Below, one piece after another: positions 22,601 through 33,309 of a stretch of DNA of 64,000 nucleotides (positions are counted from its first letter, which is position 1; each line of letters begins with the position of its first letter). The stretch comes from Hybos culiciformis (lineage: Eukaryota > Arthropoda > Insecta > Diptera > Hybotidae). The DNA is taken from the NCBI GenBank assembly GCA_964007475.1, contig OZ023273.1:115367812-115431811 (forward strand), read 5' to 3'. Made by a program: the position numbers and the translations under genes. The notes beneath the pieces are model-generated. The model searched no databases. It was not told where the DNA came from and saw only the letters and a program-made list of their open reading frames with translations.

Positions 22601-25600
22601 TCCTTATTATTTAAATATAATTTTTATGTGGTGGCAACATTTTAACCAGATGTTAACACCTTTTTTCCAACCACGAAAGAAAATACCAGGCAATATCGTT
22701 AAAGAAATTATATTATTATATTATATGTAGTGAAGAAAATCTCGCGACTTTCAATATTATTTTACTCCTCTATTATTTTTTTTTTTAATCCTTTTTTAAT
22801 CAAGAATATATATTATTATTTTTTTTTTTTTGTTTTTTTCTACCCGACGACAATGAAAATATTTTATTTTCTTTTAAGATCAAAATCTCTAATTCTTTTT
22901 TGTGTGTCCTGGATGAGAATTTCTTTTGTTTAAAAAGACCATTTACATATCCTGTGAATTATTTTTCGCGGTAACGGTTATACCGTTAAGCAGGACATAA
23001 TATATTATAGACGCAAATTAAAAAACAAAAAAAAAATATATAGATAAAGAGGATGTCGAGGATGTCCTTTTTTTTATATATATGTATATGGTTTTAGCAT
23101 AAATTTATTAAAAACTATAAATTATGAATGAATTTATAATGGTTTTGTTTTAGAACCAAATGAATTATGTATATTTATGAAGAGAAATAACTATGAAGAA
23201 TTTATTAAAAAACTTATAAAGATAATGGTAATTTTGTTAAATAGGAGGTATACAATTTTCAATTAAAAAAAAGTATAAGTAGACTTTTAAAACGTTACGA
23301 GAGAGTTTCTTTCGTGTAAGTTTTTTTTATCAATAATCTAAACCTGTTTTTAAGTGTAACAAAAGTTTTTACGTAAAAAACAGGATTGAAGGCAAAAAAT
23401 CAAAACAAAATAATTTAAGTCTCTCGAATGATAGCCGAATTGAAACCAAAGTGATGCTTAGCTTGGCGTAATATTTAAAACATTTTTGCGAACATTTATG
23501 TATATATACTATATTGCAAGTTCTCTATATACGTCTTCTTTCATAATACGGAATCGATTTTTACAAAGGAAGAGCTCCTCCGCTAATGAAGTTGATAATT
23601 ATTTCCTTCATTTTCTTTCCGCAAAACAGAAATTTTCTACTTGACATCTACTTTACTTTTTTTTTGTTGAGAAATTATTCTGGAAAACTGGTTGATTTTT
23701 TTTTGTCATAATAATCCCATAATTTAAATTAAAAAAAAAAAAAATCATGATGAATGTGTTAGGTATTTTATGAAATGAATTATGAATTGTTAGTTTAACT
23801 AGATATAAATTTATGTATTTCTTTATAATTCTCTTTATAACGTCCTTTAACAAAAAACACAACTCAATGAAATTTTATCCTCCAGTTTAAGGAAAAATTA
23901 TAATTTATTGTTTTATGTAATTTTTTTTTTTCATATAAAAAATAGTTAGTAAATCATAATTAACTTCCAGTTAATCTGAAAAATGTTCATAAATGTGATA
24001 TCTGAATTTAACATTTGACTCTGTCAACTTGCTACAAAATTCAGAAATTCAATGAAATTAAAGTTTCATTCAGTTTTTGTCAATAAAAATACCTGTAATG
24101 GAAACAAAAAAACAACAATATTCTTATCTAACAAAATATGTTTATGAGTATCCATTATGAGCTTTATACAATGGTGAGGGGAATTAAAAAAGTCTATAAA
24201 TATCAAATCTCCTTTTTTATTATACATTTTATTTTTTCCTTAAATAATTTTAAAAAAATATTGCATATATTTATTTAATTTTTGTTTTCCTAGGTTTTTT
24301 AATCTTTCCTCGCAATCTTTTTAAAAAATTTATCAACTTTTAATGTTATTTTGATGAAATCAGGAAGTAATAAAGAAATACAAATTTCGAAATTTTCCCC
24401 CAAAAGAGGAAAATTTGGATATGAAAGAAAATTTTTCATATAATAATAAGCCCCTTATTTTTTTACTTCTATTTTCTCCTCAAGCGCATTTATATAATTA
24501 CAACATTTTCACTTTTATAAGAAAAATTAAAAATCAAAAGTGAATAAATATGCAAAATGCAATTGAAGAATATAAATTAAAGCAGGTAAAATGTCATATT
24601 TATTTCTCATTATTTAATCTTTGATTTTATTCATATGAGTCCTCTTCAGATAAAATTTCAAAAAATTATGAGGTTAAATATTTTTTTCATAAATTTTGAA
24701 CATAGCAGTTTATCGGACAGTGTTATAAAGTTTGTACTAAAGACTTCGTAAAAACGAAAAGAATTTTGTGTTTCTGCTGAAACAACATATTTGCCTGAAA
24801 TTTTTTTTACACACATTTAATTATGACTCTGTATGACAACTTGTTGATTTAATGTATAAATTATATTTAAATAAAAAATTAAACCAAACACAAAGAAAAC
24901 TTTTTTCAAAAATCCTTGCTAATATTCCTTTTTTTTTTTGGATACCTTGCATTGCTTTTAGGTAGGATTAAAATATTAGAAATATAGAACTGGATGTCAT
25001 AAAAGTTCAGCAAATCGTAAGTTTGCCAAAAAAGATAATGATATCGAAATTAAATGAAGTGAGGATATTTATTAGTTTCTTTGAGATTCAAATAATTAAA
25101 ATGTTTGTTCTTTGTGCACTTTTCCACTTTATAGTGTGAAATGATTTTTTATTCTTTATTTTAAAACAAACAAAATAATTGCAAAAGTGCAAGAAAAAAA
25201 AATAAAATGAGGAAATCGATTAAAATCTTATCACTTTGTTATAAATCATCCTTATAGTTATATATACGTACGTATATATTTTTTCGTGCCAACATTTTCA
25301 TATTTTCTACTTTTCCAATTATAAAGTGAAAAATTTTTAATTTTCCTCATTTCCAAATCAAAGAGAAAATTATTATCTTTTTCTCTGATCCGAAAAGGAA
25401 AATTCTAAGTCAAAAAGTAAACACAGAAATGTAGAAAGAAAATTACATTTCAATGAACAAACAAAAAAAAAAAATTTTATACAAATATTTTCATCAACTA
25501 GAAAAATTGAAAATTATTTTTTCTCTTTGTTAAAAAAAAAAATTAATTTCGCTTTTTCTATTTTACATTACCAAAAAAAAAAAACCGAAATTTTTTTTTA

Positions 25601-27260
25601 ACTTTTTCTAATTTCTAAAAAATTACTTTGTAATTACATACTTTATTTTTCTGTGACCAGTTAAGAAATGTAAACAAAAAAATAATAATTTTTTCAGCTA
25701 TAATTACATCATTAAAATTCTCTTTAATGAATAATAATTTTTCTAAAGTATGGACCAGATACGATTTAAAAAAAATAAAAAATTAGCAATAAATATTCAT
25801 GACCTTATTATTTATAGAGTTAAAATTTATAAGGCTGCATCATGCCGACATTTAAAACTGTTTGCGTAGAATTAATTTTTTATTGGTAAAATTTGGTAAC
25901 TAGAATAAAACATCTTATCATATATGTTTAACTACAATCAATTTGCCAATTGTTTTAAAAGTGAGCGAAAAACCCTATAAATATCTCACGTTCTAGAGTT
26001 TTAAATTAGATTGATCAGATGTCAATAGTATATATATCTGCATATGTGCAATAATTTCTTTGTTTTTATACTGTTTATATACTGTATTATTATTGTTGTA
26101 GGTAATAAAGGTGAAAGATGTATAAAAAGTGGCAACTAGCCAGAAAAAGGAATTGAGACCAACATTTATTATGATTATATAAAAATACTTTCTTATACTT
26201 TCAAAATCGACTTCAATATACCCTAACAAAGAATTGGAAATTCGAAGTCTCCATACTTCGGGCTGGAATTTGTGTGAATTTTTCAATTTTCCACTTGATC
26301 TAAGTGTTTGTGTTGTTTTTTAGAACAGTATTTTTATTACTTATGCAAATAAACAATAATAATGTAATATCAAGCAGTACAGAGTCTAAAAATTTTTATT
26401 GAAAAAAAAAAAAAACCAAGAAATCTATTTGGTAACATTATTTTCATTTCATTCCACTTGCAATTACACTAAAAATTACAACAAACAACAAAAAAAAAAT
26501 TAATTTTTGCATATTTAAAAAGCTTCCAGTGATTATGTTTACAAAACTTTGGTAAACACTGTTTAAAAAGTAAAAAAGTAAGCTTTTCAATTACAAAAAA
26601 GTAAACAAATAAAGGACATTTTTCCAAGCAATTTTCTGTTTTTGTTTATCCAGAATAAAAAATGGAAATTCTGTAACCAAAGTGAATTTTTAAGTGGCGA
26701 CAAGACTTTCTTTTAAATGCGTTTGTTATTTTTTTGCAAACATAAAAAAAAAAATAAAAAAATAATAATAACAAAAAGCAAAAAAGGATAAATAATATCC
26801 TTGTTTGTTTTTAATGACTTGGAAACTAAGTTAAAGTAAATAAATTTCTCTCTGTGATTTTTCAATGAGGAAAATATAATTTAAACTTCATTTTGAAGTG
26901 AGAATATCCAAGGACGATAATGAAAGAAAAGCTAATTTTATCAAAAATTTATTAAAAGCGAGCTCATGTATGATTTGTAGCTCAAGATATTAATTTTTAT
27001 GTTGCCTGTCACAAAACATATGTAGATAAATTATCTAGAGTCAGTTTTTAGTTTAAGGAGTTTAATGAACATAACAGACATAACACTTTTTTGACATAAG
27101 TGTTAATATCGATTATTAATCCTTAATTACAACAAATCAACAAAAACTACAAGTTCGAGTTTTATGCTTTTTCTAAATATATACACTTCTTTAATAAAGT
27201 AAAAGGCTTGTTAAATAAATTTTAGTATTCTCGTTCTTGGACACACCTTTTTCTAAAAAT
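19690..27260. other. A+T-rich gene-poor stretch
   Basis: No gene can be supported apart from the weak candidate at 26,286-25,993. The stretch holds an (AAT)n microsatellite (about 20,896-20,925), a 14-bp tandem word (AAAATAATAACTC, near 20,508-20,537), a small palindromic hairpin AACGGT-TAT-ACCGTT (near 22,973-22,987) and many poly-T runs. A short island at 21,480-21,560 reads TLRTVHYSLKACRIADSTQ on the plus strand before a GTATTT donor-like word. I cannot assign it. The frames at 20,922-21,191, 21,762-22,016 and 22,730-22,933 are poly-Phe/Lys chance frames. Confidence 0.6.
25993..26286 (-). CDS. Possible hydrophobic exon, unrecognised
   Basis: This 97-codon open frame has less homopolymer bias than its neighbours. 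It begins with KNSHKFQPEVWRLRISNSLL, followed by a hydrophobic stretch (IIIINVGLNSFFWLVATFY, about residues 37-55) that could span a membrane. An acceptor-like CACAAACACTTAG lies just upstream on the minus strand, and reading from it would extend the frame by a few codons. No family motif is recognised. It could be an exon of a membrane protein or simply a long chance frame. I lean towards chance. Confidence 0.2.
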   Translation of the reverse strand: MKNSHKFQPEVWRLRISNSLLGYIEVDFESIRKYFYIIIINVGLNSFFWLVATFYTSFTFITYNNNNTVYKQYKNKEIIAHMQIYILLTSDQSNLKL

Positions 27261-27269
27261 ATGGCCAAT

Positions 27270-27370
27270 CGGGCCGGTAAATGTATGTATTATTAACGTT
27301 TACGAGATGGTAAACTTACATTTGCCTAATCTTGTAGTTAATGTGCACATTAACCGGCAAATGTATACAT
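27270..27370. repeat. Cluster of short inverted and direct repeats
   Basis: GGCCGGTAAATGTATGTA (from 27,272) and ACCGGCAAATGTATAC (from 27,353) are direct copies of one word. TTACATTTGCC (27,316-27,326) is the inverted copy. Between them GTTAATGTGCACATTAAC (27,337-27,354) is a perfect 18-bp palindrome. The cluster lies just outside the left inverted repeat of the Mutator-like element and may be a small nested element or a subterminal region. Confidence 0.6.
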
Positions 27371-27450
27371 TTTGTCCTTTAGCCGTAACATATTGATTAA
27401 AAAAATAATAAACGAAAAGTATTTACAGTTACAGTTTTCTGCACAAGTGG

Positions 27451-27553
27451 TTGCACAAGTGGTTTGTGCCTATATTCATTTGTGCAACCTTTTTTTTGGA
27501 CTGCACAACTGTTTACATCTGTACAACTGTCTCTGCTCTACTGACACGGGTCC
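27451..27553 (+). repeat. Left inverted repeat of MULE copy A
   Basis: The repeat reads from AAGTGGTTTGTGCC at its outer part to CTACTGACACGGGTCC at its inner end. It is the imperfect reverse complement of 28,491-28,610. The inner 16 bases match perfectly (GGACCCGTGTCAGTAG on the other strand), and the repeat carries several TTGTGCA/TGCACAA words. Confidence 0.8.
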
Positions 27554-27724
27554 CACAAGACTGTTGCTGTCCGAAATATTTACTTATTTTGGTTCAACGA
27601 CAGTGATGAATATAGTTGATACGATTGTTTCGAGATTTTTTTGCATACCCACAATAATAAAATCATTTTTCAGAACATTTTGTTTATTGCATTTGTCACA
27701 AGCGAGTTCATAATTAATTAAAAT

Positions 27725-28141
27725 ATGTCGAAACAAAGAAATGTGCGTGCTAATTCAACTAATGAACCAGTGCATCGATATAACACACGAAGTGCGGCCC
27801 GTTCATTATCAACCAATGCAATAAGTGAAGAACCGGTTATCCAAACTGAATCTTTAACGACTGAAAGTGGTTCTCAAGATTCTGCGCAAAGTTCGAGATT
27901 GGTTTTTGTAAATTATCAATTAATGAAAGGTGTGCATGCATGTTCGAATTTGTTGTACGTTTCTGAAATCGAACATTTGTATTATTTTATTTATTTATTT
28001 ATTTTATTTCAAAAACAAAACTGGACAAATGCAGAAAGCGCAATTTACCGTTGTCGCGAATATAAATTGAGTTCCAAATGTGATGCAAAGATGGTTAGAG
28101 ATTGTACCGATTGTTGTACGTTAACGTCGATCGCAAACTGA
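27725..28141 (+). pseudogene. FLYWCH-type N-terminal part of MULE transposase, copy A
   Basis: This is the N-terminal, probably DNA-binding part of a Mutator-like transposase. The 138-residue frame has a basic, low-complexity start with VHRYNTRSAARS (residues 16-27). A FLYWCH-like zinc finger follows at about residues 59-126, with hydrophobic positions in LVFVNYQLMKG and LLYVS and the metal-ligand region IYRCREYKLSSKCDAKMV (Cys110, Cys119). The His pair that normally ends the finger is missing, because the sequence crosses at about 28,140 into an inverted transposase fragment. The odd FIYLFILF stretch (residues 88-95) may be a 60-base intron (27,979-28,038, GTATTA...AAAG) that would bring LYVSEIEH next to IYRC. 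No upstream promoter is evident. The MULE assignment rests on both this finger and the neighbouring transposase motifs. Confidence 0.6.
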
Positions 28142-28440
28142 TATTCTATCTGGTCCTTCCTACAAATTACAATAAGTAAAACTAAATCTATTAAATTGAA
28201 ACGACAAATGAAAGGAAAACAGAAAAACTTATACAAATCATCCACCGTTGTTCAAAATACTGGAAGAATGTATGGAATGAATCGAATGTGACTCGTTGTG
28301 TTTTCTTATTTAATATTTCAAATCCACTAATAATCATTTGTGGCGGCAGCAACGAAAGGCACATCAATTTATAATAAATGTCTCGTTCAAAAACATTGTT
28401 ATGAATCACATTGATGAATCCAGAGCATTTCAACGCGTTC
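28141..28440 (-). pseudogene. Inverted MULE transposase C-terminal fragment
   Basis: On the minus strand this reads KLMCLSLLPPQMIISGFEIL and then RVTFDSFHTFFQYFEQRWMI. LPxLPP followed by a few residues and GFE is a familiar segment of MULE transposases past the second catalytic Asp, and the YFE...W block precedes the final conserved region. It is homologous to the plus-strand copy at 29,700-29,905, and the similarity runs through the same short intron into EGPDRI. Here the donor has decayed (ATAAGT in place of GTAAGT). The fragment starts exactly where the FLYWCH frame is interrupted, which marks an inversion breakpoint near 28,140. It keeps the LLPPQMIISGFEIL segment that copy B has lost, so the two copies decayed independently. 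Confidence 0.7.
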
Positions 28441-28490
28441 TTTTTAATAAAACCAATTAAGTGAATGTTTATATTGTTCTTAGGTTTAAT

Positions 28491-28610
28491 GGACCCGTGT
28501 CAGTAGTGCAGAAACCAGTTGTACAGATACTGTTTTGCAGACGAATACAGTTGTGCAGATACAAAAAAAAGTATGCACAACTAAATTTGGGCACGAACCA
28601 CTTGCACGAC
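28491..28610 (-). repeat. Right inverted repeat of MULE copy A
   Basis: The repeat begins GGACCCGTGTCAGTAG at its inner end and runs to CCACTTGCACGAC outside. It matches the reverse complement of 27,451-27,553 with moderate divergence and a short insertion. Ten bases beyond it the second transposase copy begins inside its FLYWCH finger, so copy A may have inserted into copy B or the two were joined by rearrangement. Confidence 0.8.
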
Positions 28611-28620
28611 GTCGCAAAGT

Positions 28621-30246
28621 TCAAAATTGGTGCGCGCATTTTGGAATTTGTGTATGTGCCCTAAATGCGATGCAACGGTGGTGATCGATTCCACCGGAGT
28701 TTGAAAGCAAGCAGTGCGTCACATAATATTTTCTTTTTAGCTTTCTACTCTGATAATGAAAAATATTAAAATAGAAATACCACAAATGGTGGATTGTAAG
28801 TGCAGTTTATATGAATCACTCAGAATCATCAAGGCGTTGTGTAACCATGTACGCAACGAATATAAGACCTCACTATCCTCAGCATCAGCAATATTATAAT
28901 CATCGCACAATTCCTTTGTTCCATCAAGGAGATTAGTCTTTGAAAATCTGGCGTTCTGTGGTCGTGTACGCAACGAATGTGAGACGGGAGATGTAACAAA
29001 TCATCGGAATTTGCGCACCGTGTACGATACTCGATCAGTGGCGTGAGTTTGGACATTTTTACTAATTTTATTTTTTGTTTTGTTTTTTTTTTTATTATTT
29101 TATTTATTTTATTTTATTTATTTTATTTTTATTATTTTATTTATTTTATTTTTTATTATTTTATTTATTTTATTTTTTATTGTTTTATTTACCGTTAGAG
29201 AGGCATTTTCATTATCACAGACTATGGATAAATAAGGCAAAACGATGTCCGGTGCAAGTTTCTTCAAGGTGGCATGCGAATGTGACGATTTTTCATATTG
29301 CATTTTCGCTTCGGATGAAATCATCGCTTTGATCCACGAAAGAATTCCGATGGGGTACGACATTTCTTAGTGGACTCTACATTGAAAATCGGTCCGTTTG
29401 GAGTTTCCAATCTGATTTTGATAATTCATGTGTCTTTTTTGGAACATGTACTTATTTCGAGTAATTATTCTTTGAATTATAATATTTTCAACTAATATTC
29501 TAATTTTTTTTTGTGTTCTATTTTTAGCATGTTATCCCGTTCATTTTTGTTTTGATGTCGTGCAGAACAGAACTTTGCCATACACGACAACATTTGCTCA
29601 TTGGAAGGTGCGTCGTTTATCACAAACTATGAGACTGCTTTGGGAAATCACATCAATATTCAGACATGGATCTACATTGCTGTTGGTTTTATTTTTGCCA
29701 GGCGCCTTTCGTTGCTTCCGCCGCAAAGAAGAAAGCAGAACGAGTCACATTAGCGCCATTTCATACATTCTTACAGTATTTTGAACCAATTTGGATGATT
29801 CGTGTAAGTTTTTCTGTTTCACGTTCATTTGTCGTTTCATTAATTTATTTTTATTTATCGTAATTTGCAGGAAGGGCCAGATAAAATATCTGCTTGTGTT
29901 CGACGTTTACGGTCATCATTGCAAAGTAATCGGATCGACAATCTGCAAAAGGCTGTGAACCGTTTTTATCGCGTGTTTCATATTCGGCCGGAACAAAGGA
30001 TAACGTTGAGGATAGTGACCAAATGACATTTGACGACATAGCAATGCCATCGTAATAATCAAATCCCTGTTTGTTCAACATCGCAAACTGCCGCCGCCTA
30101 ATGTAAATAATAAAAACGTTGAAAAAAATGCATTTCATGTATCCACGAGCGACGTAACATCTTGTTTTTGTGCATCAACGACAATTAAATTCGATGCCGA
30201 ACCGCCGTGGAATCAAAAAATAACTTCAGCTACACCAACAATTTTA
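28621..30246 (+). pseudogene. Mutator-like (MULE) transposase, copy B, decayed
   Basis: This is a broken DDE transposase of the Mutator superfamily. In order: the rest of a FLYWCH finger (FWNLCMCPKCDATVVIDSTG, 28,636-28,698, then a stop); a helical region with RVRNECETGD (near 28,964); the catalytic core start VDSTLKIGPFGVSNLILIIH, whose first Asp is at 29,373-29,375; an 80-base intron (29,448-29,527); HVIPFIFVLMS from 29,528; and ITNYETALGNHINI, in which the second catalytic Asp reads as Asn (29,625-29,627). After a frameshift come HCCWFYFCQA, then (with an internal deletion) FHTFLQYFEPIWMIR up to a GTAAGT donor. A 67-base intron follows (29,804-29,870), then EGPDKISACVRR and SNRIDNLQKAVNRF. 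An acidic tail, NVEDSDQMTFDDIAMP, and a last block, STSDVTSCFCAS...FDAEPPWNQ, need further shifts. A TTTATTTTATTATTTT-type slippage repeat lies in the middle. It is clearly non-functional. Confidence 0.7.
29066..29191 (+). repeat. TTTAT-rich slippage repeat within the transposase relic
   Basis: The run consists almost only of T and A in TTTATTTTATT and TTTTTATTATTTTATTTATT units, with two or three near-exact copies of a unit of about 29 bp. It splits the N-terminal helical region of the transposase relic from the catalytic core and may be an expanded intron. Confidence 0.8.
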
Positions 30247-30546
30247 TGTTCATTTTTTTTTTTTTAATTTTTTTTGTTTTTTTTTTAAACAATAATTTAT
30301 AAGTATTTTTAGTTTTAATTTTTTGATTTATAAGTATTTTTAGTTTGAATTTTTGGTTTGAATTTTTGGTTTAATAATAATAATATATATATAATAAGCT
30401 TAATTTAGCAATAATTTTATGTTAATTTTTTTTATGAAATAATAATTAATGGATTCATAAGTATTTTTAGTTTTAATTTTTTGATTTATAAGTATTTTTA
30501 GTTTTAATTTTTGATTTAATAATAATATATAATAAGCTTAATTTAC
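30237..30546 (+). repeat. Nested tandem duplication, A+T-rich
   Basis: A block from ACAATTTTATGTT (about 30,237) to AATAAGCTTAATTTAG (about 30,408) is repeated at 30,409-30,546 with deletions. Inside each block a 28-29 bp word, TTTATAAGTATTTTTAGTTT, occurs twice. It lies directly after the transposase relic and may be the subterminal part of that element. Confidence 0.75.
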
Positions 30547-30739
30547 CAAAGTGTTTATGCCAAAAAAATTGTTAAATAAATTAAATTGAACGAAATTAAT
30601 TGCAAGGTGTCATGTTTTTTCTCTGAGCCGGGCTCGTATTTGATCTTAAGTGTCCGTCATGAAGAAACATAAAACATATTTTGGGGTATATCGATAAAAA
30701 ATGCCTGTCCTGATGCCTTTGTTTGTTTTGTGTAAAATG

Positions 30740-30923
30740 CATTTTAACCTTTATTAAAAACAACATTTTCATCATAAAGTTAAGAAATTTATTAATAAAT
30801 TTTCATCATTCTCTTTAACGAAATCTTTGTATAACGAAATTTAACGCCATTCCCTATAACGAAAACAGCTTTTTATGCCTATTTTGGTCCCTTGAGAATA
30901 CGTTATAGAGAGATTGTACTGTA
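30740..30923 (-). mobile_element. pogo/Tigger-like transposon end
   Basis: Read on the minus strand, the sequence begins TACAGTACAATCTCTCTATA and continues with repeated words such as TTTCGTTATA and TTCGTTAAAGAG. CAGTA(C/G)AATCTC followed by repeated TAACGAA text is the typical terminal inverted repeat and subterminal style of pogo/Tigger-type Tc1/mariner elements, which duplicate the TA target; a TA is present at the boundary (30,922-30,923). No matching left end or transposase was found nearby, so only one terminus survives, or the other end diverged. Confidence 0.55.
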
Positions 30924-30929
30924 ATTATA

Positions 30930-32348
30930 GTTAACTATTTCGCGCCAAATAAAATTGAAGATTAATATTCAAAACGTGAAAATTATTGTGTTAAATATTA
31001 ATTAAACAACCAAACTGTCACAAATTGAATAGGAAATCGCGAATAGTAAAAATTTATAAAAACAAAAAAAAAAACTTTCATAAAAGGAATTACGAAATTT
31101 TAAGCGAATATTTTAGTTCTACATGTGTCTTAAAATTAAATAAATAAAAAATTATAATGACATTTTTCATAATGAATAAGAAAAATTATTTATTTTTTCT
31201 TTTAATATAATAACATTATAAGTATACTGAAATTAAAAAAATTTTTTTTTTTTTTTTAAGAGAAAATTGTATAAATTAGTTTTTCTTTTTGAGTAAACTA
31301 CACGTGAAATGTTAAAAATAAAATTACAAAAAAAAGAAAAAATTAAAAACATATATATAAAAGATTGTAAATTTTATTCATGTTTAACATTTTTATGCAA
31401 TTTTATCGTGTCACTTGCATTCTTTTCATTCTTATTAATCACAAAAGGTAAAAAAAAATAAGAATACAAAGACAAAAAGATTCAATTAAAAAAAAAAAAA
31501 TTAAATTGAAAATCTAAAGAGTTACGGTGTAGCACCTAAAAATAAAAGGTTATTCATAAAATGTATTTTAAAGTTATATTATGTATACCGTGTACATAAA
31601 AAAAACCCTAAGGTAGTACTATTGAGCTTTTCAAAATTCAAATCCAAGCATGAAAATTTTGTTAAAATTAGCGTCTTCCCTGTAACAGTAAAAAAAATCA
31701 TAGAAAAGAGTTTTTCCTACGAATAAAAATTATAATTTTTTTTTATTTAAGTACATATTTTAATGCTCTAGGCATATTTTAAAAATTTTCTATGTCAAGA
31801 GAGCTTAATTCAAAAAATAAAATTAAAGAAAATACAAAAATTAACCCTGACACAAATAATGATAGTGTTCCACAACTTTTCATAATATCTAATGGTTTCA
31901 AATTTTGTTAAACGAAACTTCTAACTACCTGGATTTCGCGAATGTTCTGAACTTTCAAACAAAACAACCACTAAAATCAAATCTCGGTCCCCAGGTTGGA
32001 ATTGACCGATATTATTATAATAACATTAATGACAATAACTTAACAAAATTTTATTTCTAGTACAACTTCTCTTAATTTTTATATTTCGTAATGTACCAAT
32101 TCGATTTTTAATAAAATGAATTTTTTTTTTTAATTTTTTGAATTCTTTTCCATAGTCGAAATCCATATATTTGCAAAGTTTTCAGAAATTTTTTCTATTT
32201 TCAGAAATTTTTTCTAACTTCCACATTGTATATATCGCATTTTACATTTTACATAATAACATTTAAAATTTACATTTTACATAATAACATTTAAAATTAA
32301 TATGCATATACACTTAAACATAATCAAAAAGTCTACCAAATCTTTTTT
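30930..32348. other. A+T-rich spacer with small tandem duplications
   Basis: No gene is seen. Two small slippage repeats are present: a 19-bp word, TTCAGAAATTTTTTCTATT, twice at about 32,181-32,216, and a 28-bp word beginning TTACATTTTACATAATAACA twice at 32,242-32,297. The second array ends about 50 bp past the stop codon of the minus-strand candidate exon. Confidence 0.65.
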
Positions 32349-33309
32349 TCATTCATGGTCTTCACCATTGTTTTCTGCACCTGCTTCAGGAAAAATTGTT
32401 TTGAAGTACGGAGGCTGTTTGGTCTTCTCGTTTTCAGACTCGACTGGGATGTTTTGACGGTTTTTTTGAGAAACAAACCATTTTGCTGTATTAGGAATTA
32501 GTATAGAGTTTAACATTAAAGTTATATTGGCAATTAATTTAGTGTCCTCTATTGGAATAGTGCGGATTAACTTTTGTTAAAATTATAAAAAAAAACGAAT
32601 TATTCAATTCAATTAAAATTCGAATTTTTAATTTTCTTATACACAAATTGACATTTTCGGTACCAATTAAGAACACAAAAAAAAAATTTAAGGCTACCCG
32701 TTTAGAATAATTTTTATTATATTTCGATTACAGAAAAATTTATTCTTGGCGTAGTTTCAATTTGACAATCCAGTGCTATGTAAAGGGTTAAAAAATTAAA
32801 TTTTCATATTTTCTAAACAACATTAAATTAATTTTTTTTTATATATAAGTTAAAAAAAGAACGTATGCTTCAGAAAGTTTGGTTTTTTAATAACATTTTT
32901 TTTTTCTTTTTATTTTATTTTCAATTTAAGGAAAAAACAGAAACTTTCTTTTCATAAATATATTATTATTATTTATATTTAATACAAAAAGTTTACAAAA
33001 ATTATAACATGTTGGGAAAAATAAGCAAGGATTCATTATTTTCTCAAAACATTTATTTATTATTATAATTTTTTTTTTATTTTTTCAATGGAAAAAATAT
33101 TATGGAAAAAGTTTTCCACTTATCGCCTTTAAACAGTCAACCACAATCACAGCACACATATAAAGAAAAAGGACAAAAATACTATGTAAAATAAAAGAAA
33201 ATAAATTAAATAAATAAGACAAATAATTTTCTACGTATAGGCCGGAATAGTTTATTAGTAATAAAATCCACATTTGAATCAAAAAAAAGCAAATTATCCA
33301 GTAAATTCC
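32349..33309 (-). CDS. Possible two-exon membrane-protein gene 3' end, unrecognised
   Basis: I do not recognise the family. The upstream exon (33,309-33,120, minus) follows a strong acceptor (TTTATTTTATTATTTAG). It reads GIYWIICFF..., then MWILLLINYSGLYVENYL and LYMCAVIVVDCLKAI, giving two or three likely membrane segments. A weak donor (ATAA|GTGGAA) would join in phase to an acceptor at 32,549 (ATTCCAATAG). The last exon (32,548-32,349) reads DTKLIANITLMLNSILIPNT, then AKWFVSQKNRQN, and ends in a charged tail, YFKTIFPEAGAENNGEDHE, followed by stop. The last exon is GC-richer and less homopolymeric than anything around it and is the stronger half. The first could be a chance frame, since without splicing it stops after SGKLFP. 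An alternative start for the last exon is 32,570. No upstream exons were identified. Confidence 0.35.

Larger units (their letters stand above)
27451..28610. mobile_element. Rearranged Mutator-like (MULE) element with long inverted repeats
   Basis: The segment is bounded by inverted repeats of 103 bp (27,451-27,553) and 120 bp (28,491-28,610). Inside are a plus-strand FLYWCH N-terminal fragment (27,725-28,141) and, abutting it, an inverted piece of transposase C-terminal coding sequence (28,440-28,141, minus). An intact MULE would carry both on one strand, so this copy has suffered an internal inversion or is a fusion of two fragments. Long inverted repeats with subterminal TGCACAA/CAGTTGTGCAG words fit a Mutator-type DNA transposon. 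The exact outer ends and the 8-9 bp target duplication expected of MULEs could not be settled by eye. Confidence 0.6.

Noticed and set aside
20922..22933. Open frames of 67-89 codons rich in Phe
   Set aside because: They are built mainly from poly-T and poly-A runs and have no domain or splice support.
28737..29363. Minus-strand open frames of 75-81 codons over the MULE relic
   Set aside because: They lie opposite plus-strand transposase coding remains that carry recognisable MULE motifs, so they are shadows.
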